NCBI GenBank assembly: GCA_036365455.1 | Contig: JAWQUS010000010.1 | Coordinates: 21,562,501 to 21,626,500 of the forward strand | Reading direction: 5' to 3' | DNA length: 64,000 nt | Source: Macrosoma leucophasiata | Lineage: Eukaryota > Arthropoda > Insecta > Lepidoptera > Hedylidae | Part shown: positions 21,405 to 31,499 of the stretch, piece by piece | How positions within the stretch are numbered: the stretch's first letter is position 1 | Layout: the number at the start of each line of letters is the position of its first letter | Notes under the pieces: generated by a model | Databases searched by the model: none | What the model saw: only the letters and a program-made list of their open reading frames with translations | Told to the model about the DNA's origin: nothing | Translations under genes and position numbers: made by a program

Positions 21405-21780
21405 TGAAGCGCGCATGGCCCCGCGACTGGTGTAGATCATAAGCGATCTACTCGGTTAAGTACTACGGGCGCGGTCGGGTAGTGTGATGGGTGACCGCTA
21501 GTGGCAAATTAAATGCGCGTTTCCGTGCTTCGGAGGGCACGTTAAGCCGTCGGTGCCGGTTGCTATCGATAGATAGCAGTCGTTAAACCTTGTCGGAGGC
21601 CTTATTAACCTTAAGCCTTATTATTATTAGGTTTGAAAACATCCGACAGTGGGTTGGCCACTAACCCACCCACCTCCACGAATCCGCATTGGAGCAGCGT
21701 GGTGGAGTAAGCTCCAGGCCTTTCCCCAAAAAGGGGGGAGACTCGTGCCCAGCAGTGGGACGTATAATGGGTTGCCATAA
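21405..21780 (+). mobile_element. F element copy, longest
   Basis: GAATGAAGCGCGCATGGCC to GTATAATGGGTTGCCATAA. It has a local duplication of CCTTATTA around 21600-21633 that shifts the middle relative to other copies. Confidence 0.88.
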
Positions 21781-22601
21781 TTTATTATTTATTTATAATC
21801 AAAGAATGCTTGTACATGTGCAATTATTATAAAGTATGTGATTATCTTAACCCCACACCATGGGATTGAAGCGATCGATCTCAGGGCATTTCGAAACTCT
21901 GTATACTTTATAATTATGAAGTTTATGTTGGGTTGGATGATGTAAATGCCTGGAAACATTTTTATTTTCTACCTAGATATTGTATTGCCCACAGTTGCTT
22001 ATTTTATCGTTATCGAGGTAGGTAAGAGGTAAAAATTTCTATGAATTGTTCAATATTGAGCAAAGTTATTCCACTATTATTTTTTAACGAACTCAGATTC
22101 TCAGTTGTTGGAACTTTTTGTTTTACTTTACAAGGTAAATGTATTACATAGGCATCAACTGATTTGAATATTGAAAAAGAATGAAAAATACACTATAAAT
22201 ACACAATATAAAACTGTGTGAAGTTTGGCAACTTGTTTTGTGTAAAAATAATTGAAATTAGAATAAATATTAAGGTTTAAGCATATGTTTAAAGCTTATA
22301 CATACTTGTTAAGAAAACTATTGCTGGTATCTTGAACCTAGCTGGATATAACTTAATTGTAAAAAATGCTGTTCTGTTGTTTGTATCACTTTTGTAACAT
22401 TACAATATTTTAATTGACAAATTTGTTTTGGTGTTGTTAATGTATGCTTGTCTTGTTGTATTTTTGCAAAAACTCGACCGAGTAAAAAAGCTTTTTAAAA
22501 AATGCGGGATTCAAACCCAGCTAAGTTGCTTTAAATAACAACTTGCTCCCACAATCCCTCTCGAAAACATTTTCCTTTCCACGTGGTTAAACCAGTCTAA
22601 A
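21781..22601. other. AT-rich, nothing recognised
   Basis: About 820 bp without family or gene signal. Confidence 0.5.
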
Positions 22602-22868
22602 TCATCATCATCAACATCATTTCAGCCAAAAGATGTCCACTGCTGGACAAAGGCCGCCTCCAAATATAGCCACAACGAACGGTCCTGGGCCGCCCTCATC
22701 CAACGATTGCCCCCGACCTTCACCAGGTCGTCAGTCCACCTCGTGGGGGGCCTGCCTACGCTTCGTCTTCCGGTACGCGGTCGCCACTCCAGAACTCTTC
22801 TGCCCCAACGGCCGTCAGTTCTGCGAGCTGTGTGCCCTGCCCACTGCCACTTGAGTTTCGCTATTCGG
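22602..22868 (-). pseudogene. RTE-clade LINE, ORF C-terminus and 3' tail
   Basis: On the minus strand the frame reads RIAKLKWQWAGHTARRTDGR, then RTGRRSVGRPPTRWTDDL, RAAQDRSLW and AAFVQQWTSFG, stopping at TGA (complement of 22622-22624). This is the conserved end of RTE-type endonuclease-reverse transcriptases. It is followed by a (GAT)n-like tail, read on the plus strand as CATCATCATCAACATCAT. It is 5'-truncated (stop at about 22872). The last 25 bp match the 3' tail of SINE-B. Confidence 0.92.
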
Positions 22869-23194
22869 AGGGCTCATGGGTTAATTTAACTATACCGAGT
22901 GACACATTAAGTGGGCATATATCAGGTGGATGAAATAAAACGTTTGGTATATAAATCTGTGTGTTTCCAGTAAAAAGAGCAGGGTTGGAAATTATTTTAC
23001 TTTGTAGAAAATTGCAATCCTTATACGTGCACTGCTTTTATAATAAACCTTTTAACTGAAATACTCGGCGAGGTACAGATTGGCGCCATTGTATTAATTA
23101 TATCCAATGAATATTTTCCGCTTCAGTAGATGATTTCGTGTTGGTATTAGCTGTGATTGAATAAGTTACTATAAATATTTTCATCGTTTTAGCC

Positions 23195-23625
23195 GAAACG
23201 TCCACGGCTGGTCAAAGCCTTCCCCGAAGACGTCCACAACTGTATTGTATTAGGTCGAAATATGCCTTAATCGCGACGTTCTTTTTTATGTAATGGAAGT
23301 GATAAACTAGTATGCAGTTCACATTGATGTTAAGTGATGACTGCAATCTATAGACACAAAGACCAAGGTCAAAATGCAGATGCGTTACCACTCCTGAGGC
23401 CTAAGGTGTTATGCCTCTGTGCCGGAAATTACAGGGCTGTACAGTACCGCCTGACCGGAACACAATAGTGCTGAACACTACCATTTAGCGGTAGTAATGC
23501 GAGCTCCGTTACTAGAGCTCTACCACCAGTAAAAAGGCAGACGGACTGGCGATCGTAGCGGCGGTAGTTTTATCGTGGGACGCTGCTGCCCATCCCGCGT
23601 TATTATTTTTACTACCGCCTTGGAA
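23195..23625 (-). mobile_element. SINE-B copy split by SINE-A
   Basis: AGCCGAAACGTCCACGGCTGGTCAAAGCC (tail side) runs to about 23281. The body resumes after 23530 with GGACTGGCGATCGTAGCGGCGGTAG...CATCCCGCGTTATTA. Confidence 0.8.
23282..23530 (-). mobile_element. SINE-A copy nested in SINE-B
   Basis: Both ends present (TTTTTTATGTAATGGAAGTG; CTACCACCAGT). About 35 bp are missing near the 5' side, where GCGGTAGTAATGCGAGCTCC is compressed. Confidence 0.92.
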
Positions 23626-23700
23626 TATGAATATGGCAATGTAATTTAATAAGTAATGCATCTAGATATTTCGAACTATAATTTACAGATTAAATAAATA

Positions 23701-23903
23701 AAATACGCTTACACTCACAGCCCCACAGTAGGTATAAACTTGTGTCGTGGGTGCCGTTGTACACATACAACACATACACAAACACCCAGACCCGGAACAA
23801 ATATCTGTAGGCCATACAAATATTTGTCCCGGTGCGGGGATCGAAACCGCGACCCTTCGAATGAAACGGTCATCTCACACCGCTGGACTAACCGTGTCGT
23901 CAA
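23701..23903 (-). mobile_element. SINE tE copy
   Basis: AAATACGCTTACACTCACAGCC to the head GGTGCGGGGATCGAAACCGCGACCC...CACCGCTGGACTAACC. Boxes A and B are recognisable on the minus strand. Confidence 0.88.
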
Positions 23904-24176
23904 CAGATTATAAATCTGATATCACATCGCTCGTCAAGAAAATAATTTATTTACTCTGTTTGCTCTAGGGTAACTTAATCTGACAATTTTACCTGATGTA
24001 TCATTTGGATCTGACCCATTTAGATAAAAAATATGTGATAAACTGCGCAATAATTTTTAAACAGCACCGTATAGTGTAATGTTGTTGCAGAACTTTGTGT
24101 ATAAATGGATAGTTAGGTTTTTGAGTAGAGAAAATTCTGTATTTTATATTTTGATGACCCAGTTGGTCCGATCGAT

Positions 24177-24615
24177 CAAAATATTAACACATGTCCTATC
24201 TGGGGCCTGGGTGTTTTGTATGTAGCGTGTGTACAACGACACCCTTATGACAGGTTTGCACCAAGTGTAAGGTGTACAACGACACCCTTATGACAGGTTT
24301 GCACCAAGTGTAAGGTGTACAACGACACCCTTATGACAGGTTTGCACCAAGTGTAAGGTGTACAACGACACCCTTATGACAGGTTTGCACCAAGTGTAAG
24401 GTGTACAACGACACCCTTATGACAGGTTTGCACCAAGTGTAAGGTGTACAACGACACCCTTATGACAGGTTTGCACCAAGTGTAAGGTGTACAACGACAC
24501 CCTTATGACAGGTTTGCACCAAGTGTAAGGCGCAAACCTGTCATAAGGGTGTCGTTGTACACACGCCACATACAAAACACCCAGGCCCCAGATAGGACAT
24601 GTATTAATATTTTGT
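24177..24615. repeat. palindrome built from SINE tE with tandem array in its loop
   Basis: The left arm from CAAAATATTAACACATG (24177) to about 24259 and the right arm (about 24532-24615) are reverse complements over about 83 bp with only a few differences. Both contain tE words (GGGTGTTTTGTATGT, GTGTACAACGACACCC). A tE box A-like remnant (GATGACCCAGTTGGTCC) lies just upstream at about 24153. Between the arms sits the 43-bp array. Confidence 0.88.
24229..24529 (+). repeat. 43-bp tandem repeat, exactly 7 units
   Basis: Units start at 24229, 24272, 24315, 24358, 24401, 24444 and 24487. Each begins GTGTACAACGACACCC and ends CACCAAGTGTAAG, with no differences that I can see. The unit corresponds to the tE body (GTGTACAACGGCACCC...GTGTAAG) with an internal deletion. 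Confidence 0.97.
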
Positions 24616-24639
24616 CCCCGTGACTGTGATTATAAGATG

Positions 24640-25100
24640 TTTTTTTCTTGATAAAAAAAGTTACATCGAATCTATTTTGTCGGTCAAAGATTTTCCAAAC
24701 ACTCATGCCCGGTCATAATTGAAAATGCCGATCATGCTGTACATTCAGGTTTTTCAAAATAGGACATTATTTTTTTTAAGCTTTCGCCACCGTAATTTCT
24801 GTTACAAAAGCAAAATAACTTAAGCATCAGGCTTCAGGCTCAGGCATCAGGCTCAAAGCTTATGAATTTGTATGTCTGATTTATGACTACATGCATGCTT
24901 GTTTACCAACGTCATATCTTAAAAAAAAAGGAAACTATTTATTACCTCTACAAATACTATTCTCAGACCTTTCACTATGATTTTGTGTGCAAAATTATTC
25001 TTGTATACTACTTATTTCAAAGTGCGTTTTCCATTATAAAGATGTGATAAGTGAATAATTATTTCAGTTACACATAAAATAAAATAAACGATTTGTCTAG
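24640..25100. other. nothing recognised
   Basis: Only a short CATCAGGCTTCAGGCTCAGG run near 24828-24860 stands out. Confidence 0.45.
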
Positions 25101-25467
25101 AATAATGGCAACCTTTGATACGTCCCACTGCTGGGCACGAGTCTCTTCCCTTCTTTGGGGGGAGGCCTGGAGCTTACTCCACCACGCTGCTCAAATACGG
25201 GTTGGTGGAGATACGGGTGTGCTGTGTAGTGGCCAAACTGCTGTCGGATGTTTTCAAATTCGCCCATAAGGCCTCCGACAAGGTTTAACGACTGCTATCT
25301 ATCGATAGCAACCGAGACCGACAGCTTAACTTGCTCTACGAAACAGGGAAACGCGCATTTTTAATTTTCCACCAGCGGTCACCCACCCCATCACACACCC
25401 TACCGCGCCCGTATACCTCAAACGAGTAGATCGCTTGCGATCTACACCAGCCGTGGAGCCATGCACG
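25101..25467 (-). mobile_element. F element copy
   Basis: AATAATGGCAACCTTTGATACG to GATCGCTTGCGATCTACACCAGCC...CCATGCACGA. Confidence 0.87.
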
Positions 25468-25492
25468 ATATGTATATACAAAATACATTTGC

Positions 25493-25542
25493 ATTTGCAT
25501 GTAAGGTTAGTACATTACTCTGTACTGACCTTACATGCAAAT
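25493..25542. other. near-perfect 22-bp-stem hairpin
   Basis: Arms ATTTGCATGTAAGGT.AGTACA (25493-25514) and 25521-25542 pair with one G-T/mismatch position around the 6-nt loop TTACTC. No surrounding longer stem was seen, so microRNA status is not supported. Confidence 0.85.
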
Positions 25543-25894
25543 AATTGACACACTTGCGTAGTTTATCAGATGCATTATCTGACAAGTTTTGTGAAATTAT
25601 TGGGATAATTATTCTTATGTCTTTGGTTTAAAGACTAGAATGCTTTATATATTTATGTGCAATAGTAAACATAGTAAATAAACCACGTAATTATTTTATA
25701 TAGTGTAATAATGATATCTTTGTGAGTAATAATTAAACGATAGATGCAAACATGTAGCCTTTATCGATAACGATCACATTGCTATAATTTTTTAAAGTAT
25801 TTATCAATAGTTGTTTATTATCAGTTGTTATTTTGTAACGCAATTATGTGATAATTATATTAGTCATTGAAGCTGGCATTTGCCGTCTAGTTTG
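25543..25894. other. AT-rich, nothing recognised
   Basis: No gene or repeat seen. Confidence 0.45.
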
Positions 25895-26043
25895 ACTATA
25901 AATGTTTTATTTTTCGCAATATATCTAATATCTATGCGAGTGAACTATAGAAATTAAAGAAAAAAGTGAAAAAAAAAAAATTGACTTCGGGCAGGAATCG
26001 AACCTCAGGATAACCAGTCCAGCCGTTTTACCACTAAGTCCCC
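25895..26043 (-). mobile_element. SINE tC copy
   Basis: TTTTTCGCAATA...GCGAGTGAACTATAGAAATTAAAG flank, then CTTCGGGCAGGAATCGAACC (box B side) and GGATAACCAGTCCAGCCG...ACCACTAAG (box A side). Confidence 0.82.
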
Positions 26044-26226
26044 AATAAATATTTTTTTGTTATTTCAAAGAAGCATGTAGTTTACAATAAATTGTTGATG
26101 CAGCGTGGATTTCGGCTGAAACGAAAAGTTCGCAGGCATCTCTCTCGCTCTCTCAAAGAACTCTTCATTACAAAGTCTGTAATTACTATAGATTTATTAA
26201 GTAGAATAATAAATCCATGAAAATTT

Positions 26227-26516
26227 TACTGGTGGTAGAGCTCTAGTGACGGAGCTCGCGGGCGTAGGCTCCACCGCATTACCTAATATACTTGCCGCTA
26301 AATGGTAGTGTTCAGCACTATCGTGTTCCGGTCAGGTGGTAATATACGGCCCTGTAATTTCCGGCACAGAGGCATAACACCTTAGGCCTTAGGAGTGGTA
26401 ACGCATCTGCATTTTTACCTCTGGTCATTGTGTGGGTGTCTATAGGCTGCAGTCATCACTTAACATCAATGTGAACGGTAGGCTTGTTTGACACTTTTAA
26501 AACATTAAAAAAAAAA
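26227..26516 (+). mobile_element. SINE-A copy
   Basis: Full length from ACTGGTGGTAGAGCTC to ACATTAAAAAAAA. Lies 200 bp from an oppositely oriented copy (26719-26999). Confidence 0.94.
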
Positions 26517-26718
26517 TTACAGAATCGGGAGCGAGAATAATTTCGGGCTTTACTCATTATCATTATATCAATAAAAATAGATATAGTCGTATTATTGCTT
26601 GTAGCTGCTATAGACAGGCCTAATGAGTCCTGAAAGTGTACCCCACGCGTGATATCTCATTGAATAGGTATGTCATGCAATATTTTGCAAACATTTGCAA
26701 AATGACCTGTGTAGGTAC

Positions 26719-26999
26719 TTTATGTAATAAAAGTGGCAAACAAGCGTGCAGTTCACATTGATGTTAAGTGATGACTGCAGCCTATAGACACCCACACAGT
26801 GACCAGAGGTCAAAATGCAAATGCGCTGCCACTCCTGAGGCATTAGGTGTTATGCCTCTGTGCCGGAAATTACAGAGCCGTACATTACCACCTGACCGAA
26901 ACACGATAATGCTGAACACTACCATTTAACGGCAAGTATATTAGGTAATGCGGTGGTGCCTACGCCCGCGAGCTCCGTCACTGGAGCTCTACCACCAGT
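26719..26999 (-). mobile_element. SINE-A copy, close to consensus
   Basis: TTTATGTAATAAAAGTGGCAAAC to GGAGCTCTACCACCAGT. With 26227-26516 it forms a long inverted pair. Confidence 0.94.
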
Positions 27000-27279
27000 A
27001 AAAAAATTAACAAGTAACAATGACGATTCTTTTATGTGTGCGATTTAATGCAATATGTCTCCAGCCTCTACTAACTCAATTCTTATCAACATTATTGTAC
27101 TGTATCGCCCTACTCCAATTCTTATCAAATATTTATACACACAACTGTTATCAAATATTACACACGTATTTATTGGCGTAATGCAATTTCTTGTAACATT
27201 TCTGATATTATTGAATATGTTTAAAGCATTACTTGTTATTTGCAAATAACTATTGACTTTCAAATAACAATTATTGTGG

Positions 27280-27480
27280 ACTTAAGAAACTAAAGAAAAA
27301 AAAAGGGAAAGCAAAATTTGACGCATTGGTGTGGGACTTCGGTAGCTTAGTGGTAAAGCGGCTGGACTGGTTATCCTGAGATCGCAGGTTCGATTCCTGC
27401 CCGAAGACAAATTTTTCTTTCCGTTTTTTCTTTAATTTCTTCAGTTCACTCGCATGTGTTATTGCGAAAAATAAATAGTA
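27280..27480 (+). mobile_element. SINE tC, best copy with tRNA-like head
   Basis: Positions 27336-27408 fold like a tRNA: acceptor ACTTCGG/CCGAAGA (6 of 7 pairs), D stem GCTT/AAGC, an anticodon stem with one mismatch and loop CTGGTTA (GGT at the anticodon position), and a perfect T stem GCAGG/CCTGC with TTCGATT. Box A TAGCTTAGTGG and box B GGTTCGATTCC are intact. I call it a SINE head, not a tRNA gene, because the same unit with the same A/T-rich flanks (AAAGAAAAAAA...; TTTCTTTAATTTC...CTCGCATGTG) recurs at 1095, 25895 and 54658. Confidence 0.85.
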
Positions 27481-27607
27481 CAATAATTGTGGAGTTATAG
27501 TAGCTGTGAGACGTCTCTGAAATTCGAAGAGTTACTATACTATTTATGTATTTTGATAAATAGAGTCACATTTTTATTTCATGAAGTGGTAAACAAACGT
27601 AGGTACA

Positions 27608-28110
27608 TTTTTTTAGAGTTTCAGTGGCATCGCTCTAGAGCCTAGGCATTACCGCAGTACCTAATCTGTTTGCCGCCAAAGGACAGTGTTCAGCGCTATC
27701 GTGTTTCGGTTAGATCAGTGGTTCCCAAACTATTTTTTCTTGTAGACCCCTTTCAATATTTTTCTGGTTTCCGTGGATCTTTGCTAGATTTATATCACAT
27801 TCCCATATTTCCAAATTTTATTTACGCCTACGTAGACCCCCATCGAGTCCCATGGACCCCAAGGGGCCTATATGGACCACTTTGGGAATCACTGGGTTAG
27901 ATGGTAAATACAATTTTCTGCCTCTTATAATTACAATAAAAAGAGGCAGAACAGCTTAAGCCTCGGGATTAATCAATACTGTTAATTCTTTTGATAAGTG
28001 TAGGTATACTGCAGCCTTTAGACATCTATTTGATGATAAGTGAGTACTTACAGATATCTACCAAAAACTCGAAGGTCAAAATGCAGAAGATGCTTTGCCT
28101 CCCCCTAAAC
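27608..28110 (+). mobile_element. old SINE-A, split by a hAT MITE
   Basis: TTAGAGTTTCAGTGGCATCG...GCATTACCGCAGTACCTAATC...GCGCTATCGTGTTTCGGTTAGAT is interrupted at 27716 and resumes at 27903 with GGTAAATACAATTTTCTGCCTC. The part beyond about 28000 looks like a minus-oriented fragment. Confidence 0.65.
27716..27894. mobile_element. 179-bp hAT MITE with 8-bp TSD
   Basis: Termini CAGTGGTTCCCAAACT and ...ACTTTGGGAATCACTG are inverted hAT-type ends. The target GGTTAGAT is duplicated exactly (27708-27715, 27895-27902). No transposase sequence. Confidence 0.95.
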
Positions 28111-28125
28111 TGTTTTGCCTTGACA

Positions 28126-28741
28126 CACTGATGAACCAACTCGGCCAAATTTTAGTCCAAATCATTATAAATATTTTGCGAATGACGCTAGCAGAACCAA
28201 GAATGGTAATTGAAAAAGATATTTACAAGTAGAATTCGATAGCAAGAAATAAATCGCGAATGCAGCCTCGAGCGGTATCGAGTTATAAATCTAGTACAAG
28301 TAGATCAACAGGAAACGAATGGTGAAAGCACGCCATAGGAAGTCGAGATCTACGAGTATGACTTTGGCATTGTTCGAAAATTGTTGCGTATCGGATAAAA
28401 AATGCAATTGGATATTTAAGTTTGAATGAAAGTATGAATTTTTCGTATAAGTAGTATATATATATGGTTATTTCGACAAAACATAAAAATAAATTCTTAT
28501 ATTATTTTGTCTCATGAAATCAATGAGGACATAGGTAAAATACTAAAGAAATTAAAAGTGTCATGTTTACTTTCTATTCTATTTTATTTTTCCTTTTCTT
28601 CTATGAAGGAATTGAAAAATTTGATGATTTACATATTATTATCGGTTAAACTTTATTGTTAAATTGGTATTCATTAATACCTATTGGATTATTATTATAT
28701 GTCATCCACTCTAGGTAGCTTATAACCCGACAATGCAAAAG
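28126..28741. other. nothing certain recognised
   Basis: A fragment at 28587-28640 (CTTTTCTTCTATGAAGGAATTGAAAAATTT) resembles the 3' part of G elements (51340, 59328). The rest is unique-looking. Confidence 0.45.
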
Positions 28742-29120
28742 TGTCCTTGTAGACCAATCTATATATCTATACAAATAAATAAAATTGGAGTGTCTGTTTG
28801 TAAAATTAAAATAACCGCTTTTGACTAAATGATTATGTATGTATACACGGTACATATACCAAAACAACATTTTTTACAATTTTTGTCCGTCTGTCTGTTT
28901 GGCGGAGCTAATCTTGGGAACGGCGGCACCGATTTTGACAGGACTTTCACTGGCAGATAGACGATGTGATAATGAGTAACTTAGGCTACTTTTATCTCCA
29001 TACATACATACTTACCTACATACAAATAAATAGAATTTGAGTGTCTCCGATTTTGACGGGACTTTCATTGGCAGATAGCTGATGTGATAAGGAGTAACTT
29101 AGGCTACTTTATCTCCATAC
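28742..29120 (+). repeat. S repeat, two partial copies in tandem
   Basis: ATACAAATAAATAAAATTGGAGTGTCTG occurs at 28767 and again (with AGAATTTGAG) at 29021. Each is followed by CCGATTTTGACRGGACTTTCA and AGTAACTTAGGCTACTTT. Same family as 29438, 44690 (minus) and 46112 (minus); a common lepidopteran repeat of uncertain class. Confidence 0.75.
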
Positions 29121-29154
29121 ATCCATACATATATACATACAAAAAAAATGAATT

Positions 29155-29295
29155 TGTGGCGTTGGTGATGGTGGTGATGGTGGCGTTGGTGGCGTAGATG
29201 GCATTGGTGGCGTTGGTGACATTCGTGGTGGTGTTGGTGGAGTTGGTAGCGTTGGTGGCGTTGGTGGCATTGGTCGCTTTGGTGGCTTTGGTCTT
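29155..29295 (-). repeat. GGTGGCGTT-type minisatellite
   Basis: Imperfect 9-bp units of GGTGGCGTT. The minus strand reads as Ala-Thr-Asn-like repeats, so the 87-codon frame across it (29104-29367) is not a gene. Confidence 0.9.
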
Positions 29296-29437
29296 ATATC
29301 GTGTACAGATAAGTATTAATGTAAACCAGATTTTTTTTACTACCCATACGTGTTTTGTATAATCCAAAATTAACCAAAAGTTATATCCAAAAAATGTCGC
29401 TCAAAGTCGAGCGCACGAAGTCGCGGGCACAGCCAGC

Positions 29438-29760
29438 TAGTGTATACAAATAAATAAAATTGGAGTGTCTGTTTGTAATGTAAAAATAACCGCTTTTTTT
29501 TTTGAAAAATTAATATGTATGTATGTATACACGGTACATATACCAAAACAACATTTTTTACTATTTTCGTCTGTCTGTCTGTTTGGCGGGGCTAATCTTG
29601 GGAACGGCTGAACCGATTTTGGCGGGACTTTCACTGGCAGATAGCTGATGGAATAAGGAGTAACTTAGGCTACTTTTATACTAGCTGCACCCACGACTTC
29701 GTCCGGGTACTGAACAATCATAAATTCTCACGCGGGCGAAGTCGCGGGCACAGACACAAA
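29438..29760 (+). repeat. S repeat copy
   Basis: Starts CAAATAAATAAAATTGGAGT, includes GGCTAATCTTGGGAACGGCTG and CTGGCAGATAGCTGATGG, and ends around GCGAAGTCGCGGGCACAG. Confidence 0.78.
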
Positions 29761-30076
29761 CAGTAGTTTTAAATAAATGATTTAAATTTTGAATTGCGTT
29801 ATGACGCCATCTTGACTTATCCGTCAATTCAATTTAAAAACGGAGTTTTGTTTTACGTGTCTCCTCTATATAGATTAATTTCATTGGTGGTGGATAATAA
29901 TAATAATAACTCGGTGGTGCTATATATATGTTATACTTGAACAAAAATTGAGCCACGTCAAATAATCTCTTCAGTTGTATACCAGGGGGCCGACCGCCTA
30001 ACGCCATAGAGCAATGCGGCCCACCGGTCGAGGCCAAAGATTTATCTCACGAAGTAGATATCTATGGACGGGGCGG

Positions 30077-30326
30077 ACCGGAGGGGAGTAGCCATACCGT
30101 GTATTACCGATGCAAAACAGCCTGTCATTTTTTGCGGGGGGAAAGGCGTGCGACACACACGCACACTAGAAAAATCGTCTATTACTACGAAACTCACACC
30201 TTGACTTTAACAAAATACAGAAACAATTTCACGCACACATTTAAACATCTAGGCAGCAGGTATAGGCGCATTTGGGCTTGTACTTTGACAGAGGGGAAAG
30301 CCTGCATATGTCTACTCCCCTCCGGT
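30077..30326. repeat. 250-bp segment with 15-bp perfect inverted ends
   Basis: ACCGGAGGGGAGTAG (30077-30091) is complementary to 30312-30326, with similarity extending inward (CATAC/GTATG-like). It lies inside the larger element and may be its own MITE. Confidence 0.7.
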
Positions 30327-30448
30327 GTTGCTCTATGCCTAACGCAATTGCTTTCGTTCAGCTTCCGATTATGATAACATCTTATCAGTTTCTTACCACC
30401 TAACTTTTTCCTGGAAGTGTTTTCGTCCGCAGGTATATACTTAAGAGC

Positions 30449-31083
30449 TTAAGAGCTTATGATGTTGGGGCTGCGTCGTTTCTGCAGTGCTTCAGGAATG
30501 TTTGCACAGGCGCATACAGATGATTTTTTCGCCATCCTACGTAAGAGATCTGCTGCCTTACTAAGCAGAGTGCGAGCCAGCACCAACACCATCCTAAAGT
30601 TAATTGCAGAGAGTTATGATTCTCCCATCATTAATAAATGTATCGGTTTGCTTATAACACATAGACATATCACATCAAAATAGTAAAATTACTTTTACAT
30701 CTACCTTTTTAATACTGACATTTAATTTACATTTTAATAAATACAAATTTGACAAATTTCAATATAAATTATACTAATACTTAATTAACTATTAAAACAT
30801 TATTACTATTTTACAGTTTGACATAGAAATTGCGCGTAATTTATGCGAAATTGAATAATAATCAAATTTTTAATTTTATTTATAATTATACTACATAGGT
30901 ACTTCCCGACTGTCTGGTGATAGAATCAATTGATGCATTTATTAATGAATTATGTAATTAAAAAAAAAAAAATTACTAAGCTGGTACTTATATAACTACT
31001 ACTAACATAGACCATAAGTTTTTATATATTACTAACCATGAACTGTGAATTGTTTGCAATAAAATGTAATCTATCTATCTATC
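30449..31083 (+). mobile_element. 5'-truncated LINE with 15-bp TSD
   Basis: The target TATATACTTAAGAGC is present at 30434-30448 and 31084-31098. The insert holds a LINE ORF end (30459-30683), an AT-rich 3' UTR and a tail GCAATAAAATGTAATCTATCTATCTATC, a (CTAT)n end typical of some non-LTR elements. The perfect target copies show the insertion is comparatively young. Confidence 0.92.
30459..30683 (+). pseudogene. non-LTR reverse-transcriptase C-terminal fragment
   Basis: It encodes LRRFCSASGMFAQAHTDDF and ILRKRSAALLSRVRASTNTI, a pattern I know from the region after the RT domain of insect LINEs (clade not assigned). Only the last 75 codons remain because of 5' truncation. The frame ends at TAG before the 3' UTR. 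Confidence 0.75.
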
Positions 31084-31198
31084 TATATACTTAAGAGCAA
31101 AATGTTTTAATAAGCGGTACAAAACGGCCAAAATAATGTCCTAAACGAAAGCATTTAAGTTAGGCGGTCGGCCCCCAGAACATATTAATTTATATATT

Positions 31199-31479
31199 AC
31201 TGGTGGTACAGCTCCAGTGACGGAGCTCGTGGGCGTAGGCACCACCGCATTACCTAATAAACTTGCCGCTAAATGGTAGTGTTCAGCACTGTCGTGTTCC
31301 GATCAGGTGGTAATGTACGGTGGTAATTTCCGACACAGAGGGATAACACCTTAGGCTGCAGGAGTGGTAACGCATCTGCATTTTGACCTTAGTCTTTGTG
31401 TGAGTGTCTATAGGCTGCAGTCATCACTTAACATCAATGTGAGCTGCATGCTTGTTTGCCACTTCCATCACATAAAAAA
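31199..31479 (+). mobile_element. SINE-A copy
   Basis: Full length from ACTGGTGGTACAGCTCCAGT to CACATAAAAAA, starting 22 bp after the right end of the previous element. Confidence 0.94.
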
Positions 31480-31499
31480 CTGGTTGCCTGTAAAGTCGG

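Larger units (their letters stand above)
29985..31176. mobile_element. terminal-inverted-repeat element hosting a LINE
   Basis: GGGGGCCGACCGCCTAA (29985-30001) is an exact inverted copy of 31160-31176. GCCTAAC..AATTGCTTTCGTT at about 30335 resembles the inverted right subterminal region, so the interior is rearranged. Removing the LINE at 30449-31083 and one target copy leaves about 540 bp. No transposase is seen and no flanking target duplication is clear, so the superfamily is unassigned. Confidence 0.7.

Noticed and set aside
24229..24529. CRISPR array
   Set aside because: Units are contiguous with no spacers and derive from a SINE; the genome is eukaryotic.
27336..27408. Functional tRNA-Thr(GGT) gene
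   Set aside because: Fold is good, but the unit with its flanks is repeated four times here as a SINE and has acceptor and anticodon-stem mismatches.
29104..29367. 87-codon Ala/Thr/Asn-repeat frame
   Set aside because: Produced by the GGTGGCGTT minisatellite and flanking S repeat.
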